From RBC074 sp964470555 (GTDB taxonomy: Bacteria > Acidobacteriota > Blastocatellia > RBC074), in contig CAYYDG010000006.1 of the NCBI GenBank assembly GCA_964470555.1, positions 62,001 through 126,000 of the forward strand: 64,000 bases of DNA. Reading direction: 5' to 3'. Below the pieces are notes generated by a model. It ran no database searches, was not told the DNA's origin, and saw nothing but the letters and a program-made list of their open reading frames with translations. Of the stretch, positions 55,184 through 64,000 are shown piece after piece; within the stretch, counting starts at the first letter, position 1; each line of letters begins with the position of its first letter. Position numbers and translations under genes: made by a program.

Positions 55184-56983
55184 ATGACATCCACATCCGA
55201 AACAATTCCATCCGCACCACAAAGCACCGAACGATTGCAATTATTGATCAACGAATTGAGTGTCGAGTTCATTTCGATTCTCGATCTGGATCAACTGGTC
55301 GAGCGCGTGGCGCAGCGCGTCCGCGAAGTGATTGACTACAAATTTTTCAATCTGTTTCTGGTGGACGAAGTTCGCGCCGGGTTGCAGTGGAAAAAAGCCA
55401 TTGGCTACCACCCTGAAGAAGTCGCAGCCAACGAACTGATCCCATTCACTTGCAGCATTGCTTCCGCCGCCTGGCGCGAAGGCCAGACCATCAACGTCGG
55501 GGATGTCAGCCAGGATTCCCGGTATCTGCCGATTGCTTCTGAAAACGGAATTTTGCCGCGCTCCGAAATTGCCGTGCCGCTGATTCTGGCGCGCGAAAAC
55601 CGAATCGTCGGAGTTTTGACCATTGAAAGCGCCGAGCCGAATTATTTCACGCATGAGCACGAAAAAGTTTTAAGCGTGTTGGGCAATCAACTGGCCATTG
55701 CGTTGGAACATGCCCGCGTGTATGACGAACTTCGCCAGCGGGCGAAAGAAATGCGAACGCTGATTGAAATCGGCCACGAGATCACTGCGATTCTCGATCT
55801 TGATCGCTTGTTGAACCACATCGCTCCGATGCTGGATCGCATCATCAATTACGAATTTCTGCTGGTGGGATTGATTGACGAAGCGCGTCAGGAATTTGTC
55901 TGGCATGTGGAAGAAGGATACGCCGCGCGCAAGTTGGATCGCGCCACACGAACTCCCTTGTCACAAGGGGTGGTTGGGCGAGCGGTGCGTGAACGGCGAA
56001 CTCAGATTGTCGGCGACGTGCGCCGCGATCCGGATTATTACGTCACCGATCTGTGGCGTGAACAGGGACAGCGATCCGAGATTGCCGTGCCGTTGATTTA
56101 CGAAGACAAGGTCATTGGCGTGCTGGCGTTGGAAAGCAATCGGCAAAATGCGTTCAACGATTACCATGGGCGATTGTTGGAAAACATCGCCAACCCCTTG
56201 TCCATTGCCATCGTCAACGCGCGGTTGCACCAGCAACACGTCGAACGCGAACGGCGTCTGGAACACGAAATGTTGATGGCGCGTGATGTTCAACGGGCGA
56301 TGTTGCCGGATCAACCTCCGCTGAAAGGTTTCGAACTGGCTGCTCGTTTGGAACCGGCGCTGAATCTGAGCGGCGATTTTTACGATTACATGATGCTTTC
56401 GCCGAACCGGTTGGGATTGATGATCGGCGACGTGGCGGGCAAAGGCGTTCGCGCGGCGATGGGCATGGCGGCTTCGCGCAGCATTTTGCGTTCAGTGGCG
56501 CGGCGCGGCGGCGGCCCGGCCAAAGTCTTGCGCGACGCCAATCTGCGTTTGCATCGCGATCTGGGAAAACAGTTGTTGCTGACTTTGGTGTATGCCGTGC
56601 TGGATGCCGATACGAAAACGCTACATTACTGCAACGCCGGTCATAATCCGCCGCTGCTGGTCAAGGCTTCGGGCAAATGGCGCGCGCTCAAAACCGGCGG
56701 CCTGCTGATGGGAGTGTTCGACAAGCAACAGTACAAAACCGAATCGCTGAGCCTGGAAAAAGGCGATCTGGTGTTCTTTTACACGGACGGATTGCCCGAA
56801 GCTCACACGTCGCAACCAAATCGTGTGGAATTTGGCGAAGGGCGCATCGTGGAGTTTTTGCTGGAACATCGCCACCTGAAGGCAGCAGCGTTGATTGACG
56901 CGCTGATTACTCACATCAACGAATTCACTGCTGACGCGCACCGGCACGACGATATGACTCTGGTGGCGCTCAAGGTTCTTTGA
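55184..56983 (+). CDS. GAF-GAF-PP2C (SpoIIE-type) serine phosphatase
   Basis: A 599-residue protein. Two GAF domains (residues about 35-170 and 195-345) precede a coiled linker (RLEHEMLMARDVQRAMLPD) and a PPM-type phosphatase (about 370-599) with LSGDFYDYMML, MIGDVAGKGVRAAMGMA, YCNAGHNPPLLV and DLVFFYTDGLPEA, and the final RHDDMTLVAL; metal-binding aspartates are in place. RsbU-like proteins dephosphorylate STAS antagonists, so it may act on the STAS protein encoded at 50777. The ATG at 55184 is used; a TTG precedes it immediately. Confidence 0.93.
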   Translation: MTSTSETIPSAPQSTERLQLLINELSVEFISILDLDQLVERVAQRVREVIDYKFFNLFLVDEVRAGLQWKKAIGYHPEEVAANELIPFTCSIASAAWREGQTINVGDVSQDSRYLPIASENGILPRSEIAVPLILARENRIVGVLTIESAEPNYFTHEHEKVLSVLGNQLAIALEHARVYDELRQRAKEMRTLIEIGHEITAILDLDRLLNHIAPMLDRIINYEFLLVGLIDEARQEFVWHVEEGYAARKLDRATRTPLSQGVVGRAVRERRTQIVGDVRRDPDYYVTDLWREQGQRSEIAVPLIYEDKVIGVLALESNRQNAFNDYHGRLLENIANPLSIAIVNARLHQQHVERERRLEHEMLMARDVQRAMLPDQPPLKGFELAARLEPALNLSGDFYDYMMLSPNRLGLMIGDVAGKGVRAAMGMAASRSILRSVARRGGGPAKVLRDANLRLHRDLGKQLLLTLVYAVLDADTKTLHYCNAGHNPPLLVKASGKWRALKTGGLLMGVFDKQQYKTESLSLEKGDLVFFYTDGLPEAHTSQPNRVEFGEGRIVEFLLEHRHLKAAALIDALITHINEFTADAHRHDDMTLVALKVL

Positions 56984-56996
56984 TCCGTGCCGCATT

Positions 56997-57025
56997 TTGC
57001 TTTAAGGCCGTCAGCTTTGTTATCT
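56997..57025 (+). promoter_or_regulatory. Possible sigma-70 promoter for heme O synthase
   Basis: TTGCTT and TTATCT separated by 17 bases. The -10 hexamer matches that of the candidate fabI promoter. Start codon is 54 bases downstream of it. Confidence 0.45.
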
Positions 57026-57078
57026 TCACGGCCTGACATTCGATAATCATTTTTCTTCATACAATTCGAGAGGTACTC

Positions 57079-58014
57079 ATGGAAGTTGTTACGTCTGCCG
57101 GAAATGCGGCGGCTCGTTCGCCGGTCATAACTCCGGCGACTGAAGCCAGCCCACCGGGATTGGGCGAACGGGTTGCGGCCTATTACGACCTGACCAAACC
57201 GCGAATCACGTTTTTGGTTGTGTTGTCGGCGCTGGCGGGATTTGCCGTGGCGTCATCGTCGCCCATCAACTGGCTGTTGTTTTTACACACGGCGCTCGGC
57301 GTGGCTTTGCTGTCGAGCGGCATTTCTTCACTCAATCAATACTGGGAACGCCATCTGGATGTGCTGATGGAGCGAACCAAGTCGCGTCCATTGCCTATGG
57401 GCAAACTTTCCGGTCGCGGAGCCTTGGCGTTCGGCATCGCCATTTCGGTCGTCGCTGAAATCTATCTGGCCGTGTTGGTCAATCCGTTGACGGCGGCTTT
57501 GGGATTTGTGGCGCTGGCCAGTTATCTGTTTTTGTACACGCCGCTGAAAACGCGGACTCACTGGTGTACTTTCATCGGAGCTTTTCCCGGAGCTTTGCCG
57601 GTCGTGTTGGGCTGGACGGCGGCTCGCAACGGAATCGGTCTGGAAACGGCGGTTTTATTCGGCATCATGTTTTTCTGGCAGTTTCCGCATTTCCACGCCA
57701 TTGCGACCATGTACCGCGAAGATTACGGGCGAGCCGGCATTCGTATGCTGCCGGTGATCGAACCCGACGGCAAATCCACCGCTCGACAAATCGTTGCGTA
57801 TACGTTCGGGTTGGTGGCGTTGAGCGTTCTGCCGACTTTGCTTGGAGTTTCCGGCTGGCTGTATCTGTCCGGAGCCGTCGTGCTCGGCGCGTGGTTTTTG
57901 CAAACCAGCCTGATTACCGCCAAACAAATGTCGCGCGAACACGCCGTGCGATTGCTGAAGGTTTCCGTGATGTATTTGCCGCTGTTGCTTGGGTTGATGG
58001 TGTTCAATAGTTGA
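57079..58014 (+). CDS. ctaB: Protoheme IX farnesyltransferase (heme O synthase)
   Basis: An integral membrane UbiA-family prenyltransferase of 311 residues that adds a farnesyl group to heme b for cytochrome oxidase. Features: YYDLTKPRITFLVVLSALAG, the first Asp-rich region NQYWERHLDVLMERTKSRPL and the second DYGRAGIRMLP region, with about nine membrane helices. No other oxidase genes are nearby in the window. Preceded by a candidate promoter. Also called cyoE. Confidence 0.95.
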   Translation: MEVVTSAGNAAARSPVITPATEASPPGLGERVAAYYDLTKPRITFLVVLSALAGFAVASSSPINWLLFLHTALGVALLSSGISSLNQYWERHLDVLMERTKSRPLPMGKLSGRGALAFGIAISVVAEIYLAVLVNPLTAALGFVALASYLFLYTPLKTRTHWCTFIGAFPGALPVVLGWTAARNGIGLETAVLFGIMFFWQFPHFHAIATMYREDYGRAGIRMLPVIEPDGKSTARQIVAYTFGLVALSVLPTLLGVSGWLYLSGAVVLGAWFLQTSLITAKQMSREHAVRLLKVSVMYLPLLLGLMVFNS

Positions 58015-58054
58015 GCCAGAATTGGCGAGCTAACTACCTGAGGAGATGGCAAAG

Positions 58055-58420
58055 ATGATCGTGACATTACCTGCTGAGGTCGAAAAACAGCTAATCGCCT
58101 TGGCAACTCAAAAGGGGCTGGATGCCAATTCGTACCTGCTGTCGCTGGTGCAGAAAGAACTGGGAGAAAGCATGGTTCTCGAACAGCAAAATGGCCGTGG
58201 CCAGGATGATGACTTTGACCCGGAAGCTGGAAATCGCGCGGTCAAACTTCTGACAAACAGAACTCCTGAGCAGGTCAAAGCTGCTCAGGAACGAGCCATC
58301 AGGGAATTTAAGCCCAAAAGAGAGTTGCCAACGACCGTTTCGCCGCTGGAGATGTTGCCGGTAATCAGAGGTAATGAAACTGATGAAGAAGTTTTACTGG
58401 CCTTAAGAGACTTGAGCTAA
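58055..58420 (+). CDS. Putative antitoxin of a PIN pair
   Basis: A 121-residue protein. The start MIVTLPAEVEKQLIALATQKG and LDANSYLLSLVQKEL are the ribbon-helix-helix form of small DNA-binding antitoxins. The C-terminal half (residues about 45-121) is longer and charged. The second ATG, at 58055, is preferred over 58046 because AGGAG (58041-58045) is then correctly spaced. Stop and toxin start overlap by one base (TAATG). Confidence 0.75.
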   Translation: MIVTLPAEVEKQLIALATQKGLDANSYLLSLVQKELGESMVLEQQNGRGQDDDFDPEAGNRAVKLLTNRTPEQVKAAQERAIREFKPKRELPTTVSPLEMLPVIRGNETDEEVLLALRDLS

Positions 58421-58845
58421 TGTCTGATCTCTACCTGTTCGACACAAATATCCTTGTTCACCTTATCCGAGAAGACGCCACCGGCTTGGAAATCAAAGCC
58501 AGATTCTCACCATTCACAAAAGACCCCAAGCCGCTGATTTGCAATGTAACAGACGGAGAACTGCGATCTCTTTCCCTTCAATTCTCCTGGGGAAAACAAA
58601 AAGTAGACAAGATGAATTTTGCCCTTGATTACTTTGGGCGTGTACCGATTGAGTCAATGGGCATGATGACGGCTTATGCGGCGATAGATTTCTTCTCAAT
58701 GTCGCAAGGAATCAAGATGGGCAAAAATGACTTGTGGATAGCTGCCGCTACCTACATTTCAGGCTCACGATTGTTGAGTACAGATACTGACTTTAACCAC
58801 CTTGCTTCGAGTTTTATAAAGGTTGACCAAGTAGAGCTTCGATAA
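58420..58845 (+). CDS. PIN-domain toxin
   Basis: A 141-residue PIN-domain ribonuclease. The first aspartate is in LYLFDTNILVHLIREDATG; NVTDGELRSLSLQFSW carries a central acidic residue, and the C-terminal IKMGKNDLWIAAATYISGSRLLSTDTDFNHL carries the others. This is the VapC/type II toxin layout. Coupled to the preceding antitoxin. Converges on the Sua5 gene after seven bases. Confidence 0.87.
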   Translation: MSDLYLFDTNILVHLIREDATGLEIKARFSPFTKDPKPLICNVTDGELRSLSLQFSWGKQKVDKMNFALDYFGRVPIESMGMMTAYAAIDFFSMSQGIKMGKNDLWIAAATYISGSRLLSTDTDFNHLASSFIKVDQVELR

Positions 58846-58852
58846 ATTTCGT

Positions 58853-59800
58853 TCATTCGTGAGCCGCTCGCCGGATTCGATCCATCAACGCCAAACCCAA
58901 CCCGCCTTCGCTGACCGCCTGACAATAAATCGTCTTGATTCCTGCGTCGTCGCATTCCCGGAAAAACTGAAACAGCGAATGGGCATACTCGGCGATGTCT
59001 TTGCAGAGCAGCACCTTTTGGAACGAATCCGGGCGTGCAGGCGGCTCAATGCCGATGTAACCCGCTTCGCCGCCCGGCATGGTGAATTGCGGAAAGTTGC
59101 TGATGAAGACCTGCGCGCGCGGCGAATAGTGACGATATTTCATCCCCGGGCTTTTGGGCGCGTTGCTGTCTTCAGGATCGGCGAGTTCGGTTTCCGGCAC
59201 AACTCCGCGGAGTTGTTCCAAGGTGATTCCGCCTGCTCGCAAAACCCTGGGATGAGCGCCCGTGCAATCCACCACCGTAGATTCCAATCCGACTTTGGTT
59301 TGGTCGCCTTTCAGGATGCAGGCGATACGTCCGCTTAAATCGTCGCGGACGGCTTGCCACGTCGTAGGGCTGGGGCGACCGGACAAATTCGCTGATGGCG
59401 CAACCAGCGGAACTCCGCAGGCGCGCAGCAATTGTTGGGCAATCGGATGGCTGGGCATGCGAACGCCGATGGTATTCAACCCGGCAGTAGCGATGGCCGG
59501 AATGGTTTTGTGTTTCGGCAACACTAAAGTCAGCGGGCCTGGAAAAAACTCTTCGATCAATTTTTGAGCAACTGGCGGAATTTCGCTGGCGATGGATTTC
59601 AATTGAGACAAATCAGCGATGTGAGCAATCAGCGGATTGTCAGTCGGGCGACCTTTGGCTTCGAAGATTTTTCGGATTGCGACTTCATTGAAAATGTTTG
59701 CGCCCAATCCGTAGACGGTTTCGGTGGGAAATGCGACGACTTCGCCGTTGGCGATGTATCTGGCGGCAAGCGTTGGAGACTGAGTGGTTTTGGTTTTCAT
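58853..59800 (-). CDS. Threonylcarbamoyl-AMP synthase (Sua5-type)
   Basis: Makes threonylcarbamoyl-AMP for the t6A modification of tRNAs that read ANN codons. A 315-residue protein, the long Sua5 form: YrdC-like domain (residues 1-195; AFPTETVYGLGAN, RPTDNPLIAHI, LVAPSANLSGRPSPTT and ESTVVDC) followed by the Sua5 C-terminal domain (about 225-315), with GMKYRHYSPRA between them. The ATG at 59800 is used. Follows the S8 protease gene by 70 bases on the same strand. Confidence 0.95.
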   Translation of the reverse strand: MKTKTTQSPTLAARYIANGEVVAFPTETVYGLGANIFNEVAIRKIFEAKGRPTDNPLIAHIADLSQLKSIASEIPPVAQKLIEEFFPGPLTLVLPKHKTIPAIATAGLNTIGVRMPSHPIAQQLLRACGVPLVAPSANLSGRPSPTTWQAVRDDLSGRIACILKGDQTKVGLESTVVDCTGAHPRVLRAGGITLEQLRGVVPETELADPEDSNAPKSPGMKYRHYSPRAQVFISNFPQFTMPGGEAGYIGIEPPARPDSFQKVLLCKDIAEYAHSLFQFFRECDDAGIKTIYCQAVSEGGLGLALMDRIRRAAHE

Positions 59801-59817
59801 CGGTCATCGGTCATGGC

Positions 59818-59855
59818 GGTTGGTGGCCGGTGAATCTTTACACCGACCACCAACC
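59818..59855. repeat. Short inverted repeat (GGTTGGTGGCCGGTG)
   Basis: Arms 59818-59832 and 59841-59855 pair with one mismatch, preceded by GGTCATCGGTCAT words. It lies in the 70-bp gap upstream of the Sua5 gene. Confidence 0.55.
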
Positions 59856-59870
59856 ACAAACAACCGGATG

Positions 59871-61940
59871 TCACCTGGAAATAGCGCGCCCGACGCTGGT
59901 GAAATTCAACGTCGAACTTGCAGCATCGAATTCGATTGAAGCCGGTTCGAAGGCCGAACGAATCTTGCTGGCCGTTACCTGATACGTGGTTCCCGGTTCA
60001 AATCCCGATTGGCTCCAATTGCCGGCGGCGTCTGTCAGCGCCTCTCCGGGAATTTCCCCACCGCCGGACACGCGCGAAAAACTCAGTCGGACACCTTGGA
60101 TAGCCAATCCAGTCGAACTAAGAACCGTGCCGGATACTGTAAATGGCGGCACCAATCCCGGTTGAGAAATAATGACTTTTCGTCCGGCAATCAATAAATG
60201 ACCGGTTCGCGCGTCAGGGCTGGGGTTGGGGGCGACCGAGAAGAACACTGCGCTCAAGCCGGTTCCGGTTTGCCCGGCTGCGATGCTGATCCAATTGGCA
60301 TCGCTGATTGCGCGCCAGGTCACGTTTGGCATGGCGCTGACGATGATTTCGCCCGATCCGCCTTTGACGCCAAACATAAACTCCGTCTGGTTCAGAGTCG
60401 TCGCGGCAAGGTCAACAGCCGCTTTCACGTCCAGCCGACCGTATCCATACACGGCGTTTGGAATGCTGGTATTCGTGCCGCCGCAATCCGTGGTCATGAC
60501 GCGCACGGCGGATTCGTTCAAGATGTTTTCGGTCAATTCCACCTGACCGCGAAGTTCTGGATGCGCCGACCACAGCAGCGCAATCGCTCCGGCTACGTGT
60601 GGCGTGGCCATCGAAGTCCCGCTCAGAAAAGTGTAACTGCCTCCGCGAATCGCCGAACGAACCAGCACTCCGGGAGCGGTAATGTCCGGTTTGGAGCGAT
60701 TGCTGCCATCAATCGTCACCGGGCCGCGTCCGCTGAACCCGGCAATCAGATTGTTGGCGGCAGTGTGAGCGCCCACGGTATAAGCCGCGTCGTAAATTCC
60801 CGGTGGTTCCTTGATTGAAGAACAACCGGCGGCTCCGCTGTTGCCCGCGGCAGCGACGGTCACAATACCAGCGGCTCGCTGGGCTTCGATGGCGGCTTTC
60901 AATGTGTTCGGTTCGCAGCCTTCTGACGGCGGGCAAGTCCAGGAATTCACAGTGATGTCAGGCGCTTTTGATGGATCGCCCTGAGCTGGCGTTGCGCCAA
61001 TCGGATACGGCGCAAGCATCCATTCCAGACATTCCAGATAAGTCGCCGGTGTGCCGTTGCCCAGATTCATATTGCGGCAACCGATGAATTTTGCGCCGGG
61101 AGCGACGCCAATCTGGTTGATGACTCCATCGGTTCCAACGGCGGAACCTATCGTATGCGTTCCGTGTCCGTCGTCGTCGCAGGGCGCGACTGAATCTTTG
61201 CTGCAATTGCGATTATCGGCGTGAATGCTGTCGTGCCAGTTGAAATCATGATTGGCATTTGTGCCGTCCCAACCGCGATAACGGTTTTTCAATGCCGGAT
61301 GGTTCCAGTCAATTCCGGTGTCCTGACCGGCAATGGTGATTCCCTGGCCGGTGAAGCCCATGGCCCACACTTCGGACGCGCGCACGTTGCCTATGCCCAT
61401 TTCGACGTTTAGTTGCGCGTTGTTTGATGTGGATTCGGAAAAGGATTTTTCATCATCGCTTAAATCGGCGAGTTCGACCGGGCGGAGTCCCTGAATTTCG
61501 GGATTGCCGATGATGCTGGCAACTTCTGGACGGGCGGCGATTTCCATCGCCAGTTCCTGCGACCCGGAAACCAGAACGGCATTGACGATATAAAACTGCT
61601 GGTGGGCGATTTTGCGTTCGTCCAACCAGTTCAACAAGGCGGTTTGAGAGCTTTCGGCCCTGGCGCGCAAGATATTGAAGACGAAACGGCCTTTTTCTTC
61701 CTTGGTAGGCAGAGAATCCGCCGCGCTCAAATCGGCGCGGTCGCCCATTATCACCAGAAATTCTGCTTCTTTGCCGGCGCCGGTTTTTGACATCACCCAC
61801 GGCGCGATCTTTTTCGCAGCAATCTGCCGAAGTTCCTGCGAACCTGCATTCGACGATTTGGCGCGGGCGATCAACCCGCCTGCCAATAATCCCGTTGCGG
61901 TGAGGAGCAACAGCAAAACTAGAAAACGCGATCTTTTCAT
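59871..61940 (-). CDS. Exported subtilisin-like serine peptidase with BACON-like and carboxypeptidase-regulatory-like domains
   Basis: A 689-residue S8 peptidase. Signal peptide (FLVLLLLLTATGLLAGGL). An inhibitor-I9-like propeptide region (about residues 40-135) leads to the catalytic domain: Asp in IAGQDTGIDWNHPALK, His in DDDGHGTHTIGSAVG, oxyanion Asn in AAAGNSGAAG and Ser in SGTSMATPHVAGAIALL. After it comes a BACON-like beta domain (NVTWRAISDANWISIAAG) and a carboxypeptidase-regulatory-like beta sandwich (FTVSGTVLSSTGLAIQGVRL). AAGGAG lies before the ATG at 61940; the longer frame is not supported. Secreted proteolysis. Confidence 0.94.
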   Translation of the reverse strand: MKRSRFLVLLLLLTATGLLAGGLIARAKSSNAGSQELRQIAAKKIAPWVMSKTGAGKEAEFLVIMGDRADLSAADSLPTKEEKGRFVFNILRARAESSQTALLNWLDERKIAHQQFYIVNAVLVSGSQELAMEIAARPEVASIIGNPEIQGLRPVELADLSDDEKSFSESTSNNAQLNVEMGIGNVRASEVWAMGFTGQGITIAGQDTGIDWNHPALKNRYRGWDGTNANHDFNWHDSIHADNRNCSKDSVAPCDDDGHGTHTIGSAVGTDGVINQIGVAPGAKFIGCRNMNLGNGTPATYLECLEWMLAPYPIGATPAQGDPSKAPDITVNSWTCPPSEGCEPNTLKAAIEAQRAAGIVTVAAAGNSGAAGCSSIKEPPGIYDAAYTVGAHTAANNLIAGFSGRGPVTIDGSNRSKPDITAPGVLVRSAIRGGSYTFLSGTSMATPHVAGAIALLWSAHPELRGQVELTENILNESAVRVMTTDCGGTNTSIPNAVYGYGRLDVKAAVDLAATTLNQTEFMFGVKGGSGEIIVSAMPNVTWRAISDANWISIAAGQTGTGLSAVFFSVAPNPSPDARTGHLLIAGRKVIISQPGLVPPFTVSGTVLSSTGLAIQGVRLSFSRVSGGGEIPGEALTDAAGNWSQSGFEPGTTYQVTASKIRSAFEPASIEFDAASSTLNFTSVGRAISR

Positions 61941-62118
61941 TGCAACACCACTCCTTTTGCTCGGAAAGCTCGAGCTTATGAATTCTTGCCGGGGCAACAT
62001 CCAAACTGGCAATCTGTAAAAACAATAGCAAGTCATCCGCCCTAAAGCGGTGGGGATCGGAGTGTATGATGAAGATTTCCGGCTTTGCGCCGGTCGAGAA
62101 TTTGGGCGACGAAAAAAA

Positions 62119-63729
<1,611 letters not shown>

Positions 63730-63853
63730 TTGGATAATTCCTCCGAAAGTATGTATTCGACTTATGTGAAGAAGTTCGAGCGGGACATCGAAGCGGCGAG
63801 AGCATAAGCTAAACGGCGCGTTTTTTCCATCAAACCCAATCCGGCTTGCGTTC

Positions 63854-64000
63854 TCAAACCGCGCGTTCCAGATCGTTCAGGTTCAGCGAACCAACCAGAA
63901 AACCATCCTGGTCAATGACTGCCAAAAAGCCCAACTGATTGGATTTCAATTTGCGCTGTGCGTGTTCGATGGAAGCGCGCACTGGAACGAACAAGTCTTC
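63854..64000 (-). CDS. CBS-domain protein (5' end beyond window)
   Basis: The last 48 codons of a frame that runs off the right edge. Readable residues include SNQLGFLAVIDQDGFLVGSL and NLNDLERAV, the beta-beta-alpha end of a CBS domain, which binds adenosine ligands in the cytoplasm. Site-2 proteases and chloride channels end this way; the full protein cannot be named. Confidence 0.7.
   Translation of the reverse strand, partial: EDLFVPVRASIEHAQRKLKSNQLGFLAVIDQDGFLVGSLNLNDLERAV

Overview
The window is a bacterial chromosome segment of moderately high G+C with densely packed genes on both strands. The gene style suggests Acidobacteriota, probably class Blastocatellia: many secreted proteins of unknown function, an exosortase, a serine/threonine kinase fused to a formylglycine-synthase-type domain, many PIN-type toxin-antitoxin pairs, and numerous short dispersed palindromic repeats. 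This assignment is inferred from style and was not tested by a database search. One run of 100 N (11754-11853) marks a scaffold gap.

Layout. 1-7.6 kb: PEP carboxylase (minus strand, runs off the left edge), a large secreted HEAT/propeller-like protein and a methyltransferase. 7.6-13.3 kb: an accessory block with a tightly coupled four-gene operon (winged-helix/TPR protein, membrane protein, P-loop ATPase, long TPR protein with nearly identical 120-bp repeats that broke the assembly), then a PIN toxin-antitoxin pair lying between a duplicated 5' fragment of an asparaginase gene and the intact gene. 13.3-19.7 kb: asparaginase, exosortase/EpsI, FabI, and the phosphotransfer trio EIIA(Man)-HPr-enzyme I. 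19.7-23.2 kb: kinase-FGE fusion, BrnT-like toxin-antitoxin pair, ATP-grasp protein with a histone-H1-like tail. 23.5-28.2 kb: a secreted protein and a PrsK/PrsR-like two-component pair that plausibly belongs with the exosortase. 28.2-31.1 kb: a visibly AT-richer stretch coding for a cysteine-rich small secreted protein and a larger secreted helical protein.

31.1-47.2 kb is almost entirely on the minus strand. It holds purF, purM and purN, with accessory modules between them (VapC-type pair, metallo-beta-lactamase-fold protein plus DUF3006, DUF433/DUF5615 pair, S9 peptidase, type III restriction-modification), and then aspS and hisS. 47.3-50.7 kb: a small fatty-acid group (enoyl-CoA hydratase, TetR regulator, thiolase) and a membrane protein. 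50.7-57 kb: partner-switching proteins (STAS antagonist, RsbW-like kinase, GAF-GAF-PP2C phosphatase), aroA, tRNA-Ala(GGC) with a clear sigma-70 promoter, a peroxiredoxin and a secreted protein. 57-64 kb: heme O synthase, a PIN toxin-antitoxin pair, Sua5, a subtilisin with BACON-like and carboxypeptidase-regulatory-like C-terminal domains, a fused membrane/spermidine-synthase-like protein and the end of a CBS-domain protein.

The most notable signals are: the four-gene ATPase/TPR operon with a homogenised repeat array; palindromic repeats inserted in frame inside ppc (two) and the exosortase gene (one); the toxin-antitoxin insertion that duplicated the start of the asparaginase gene; and the interrupted purF-purM-purN cluster.
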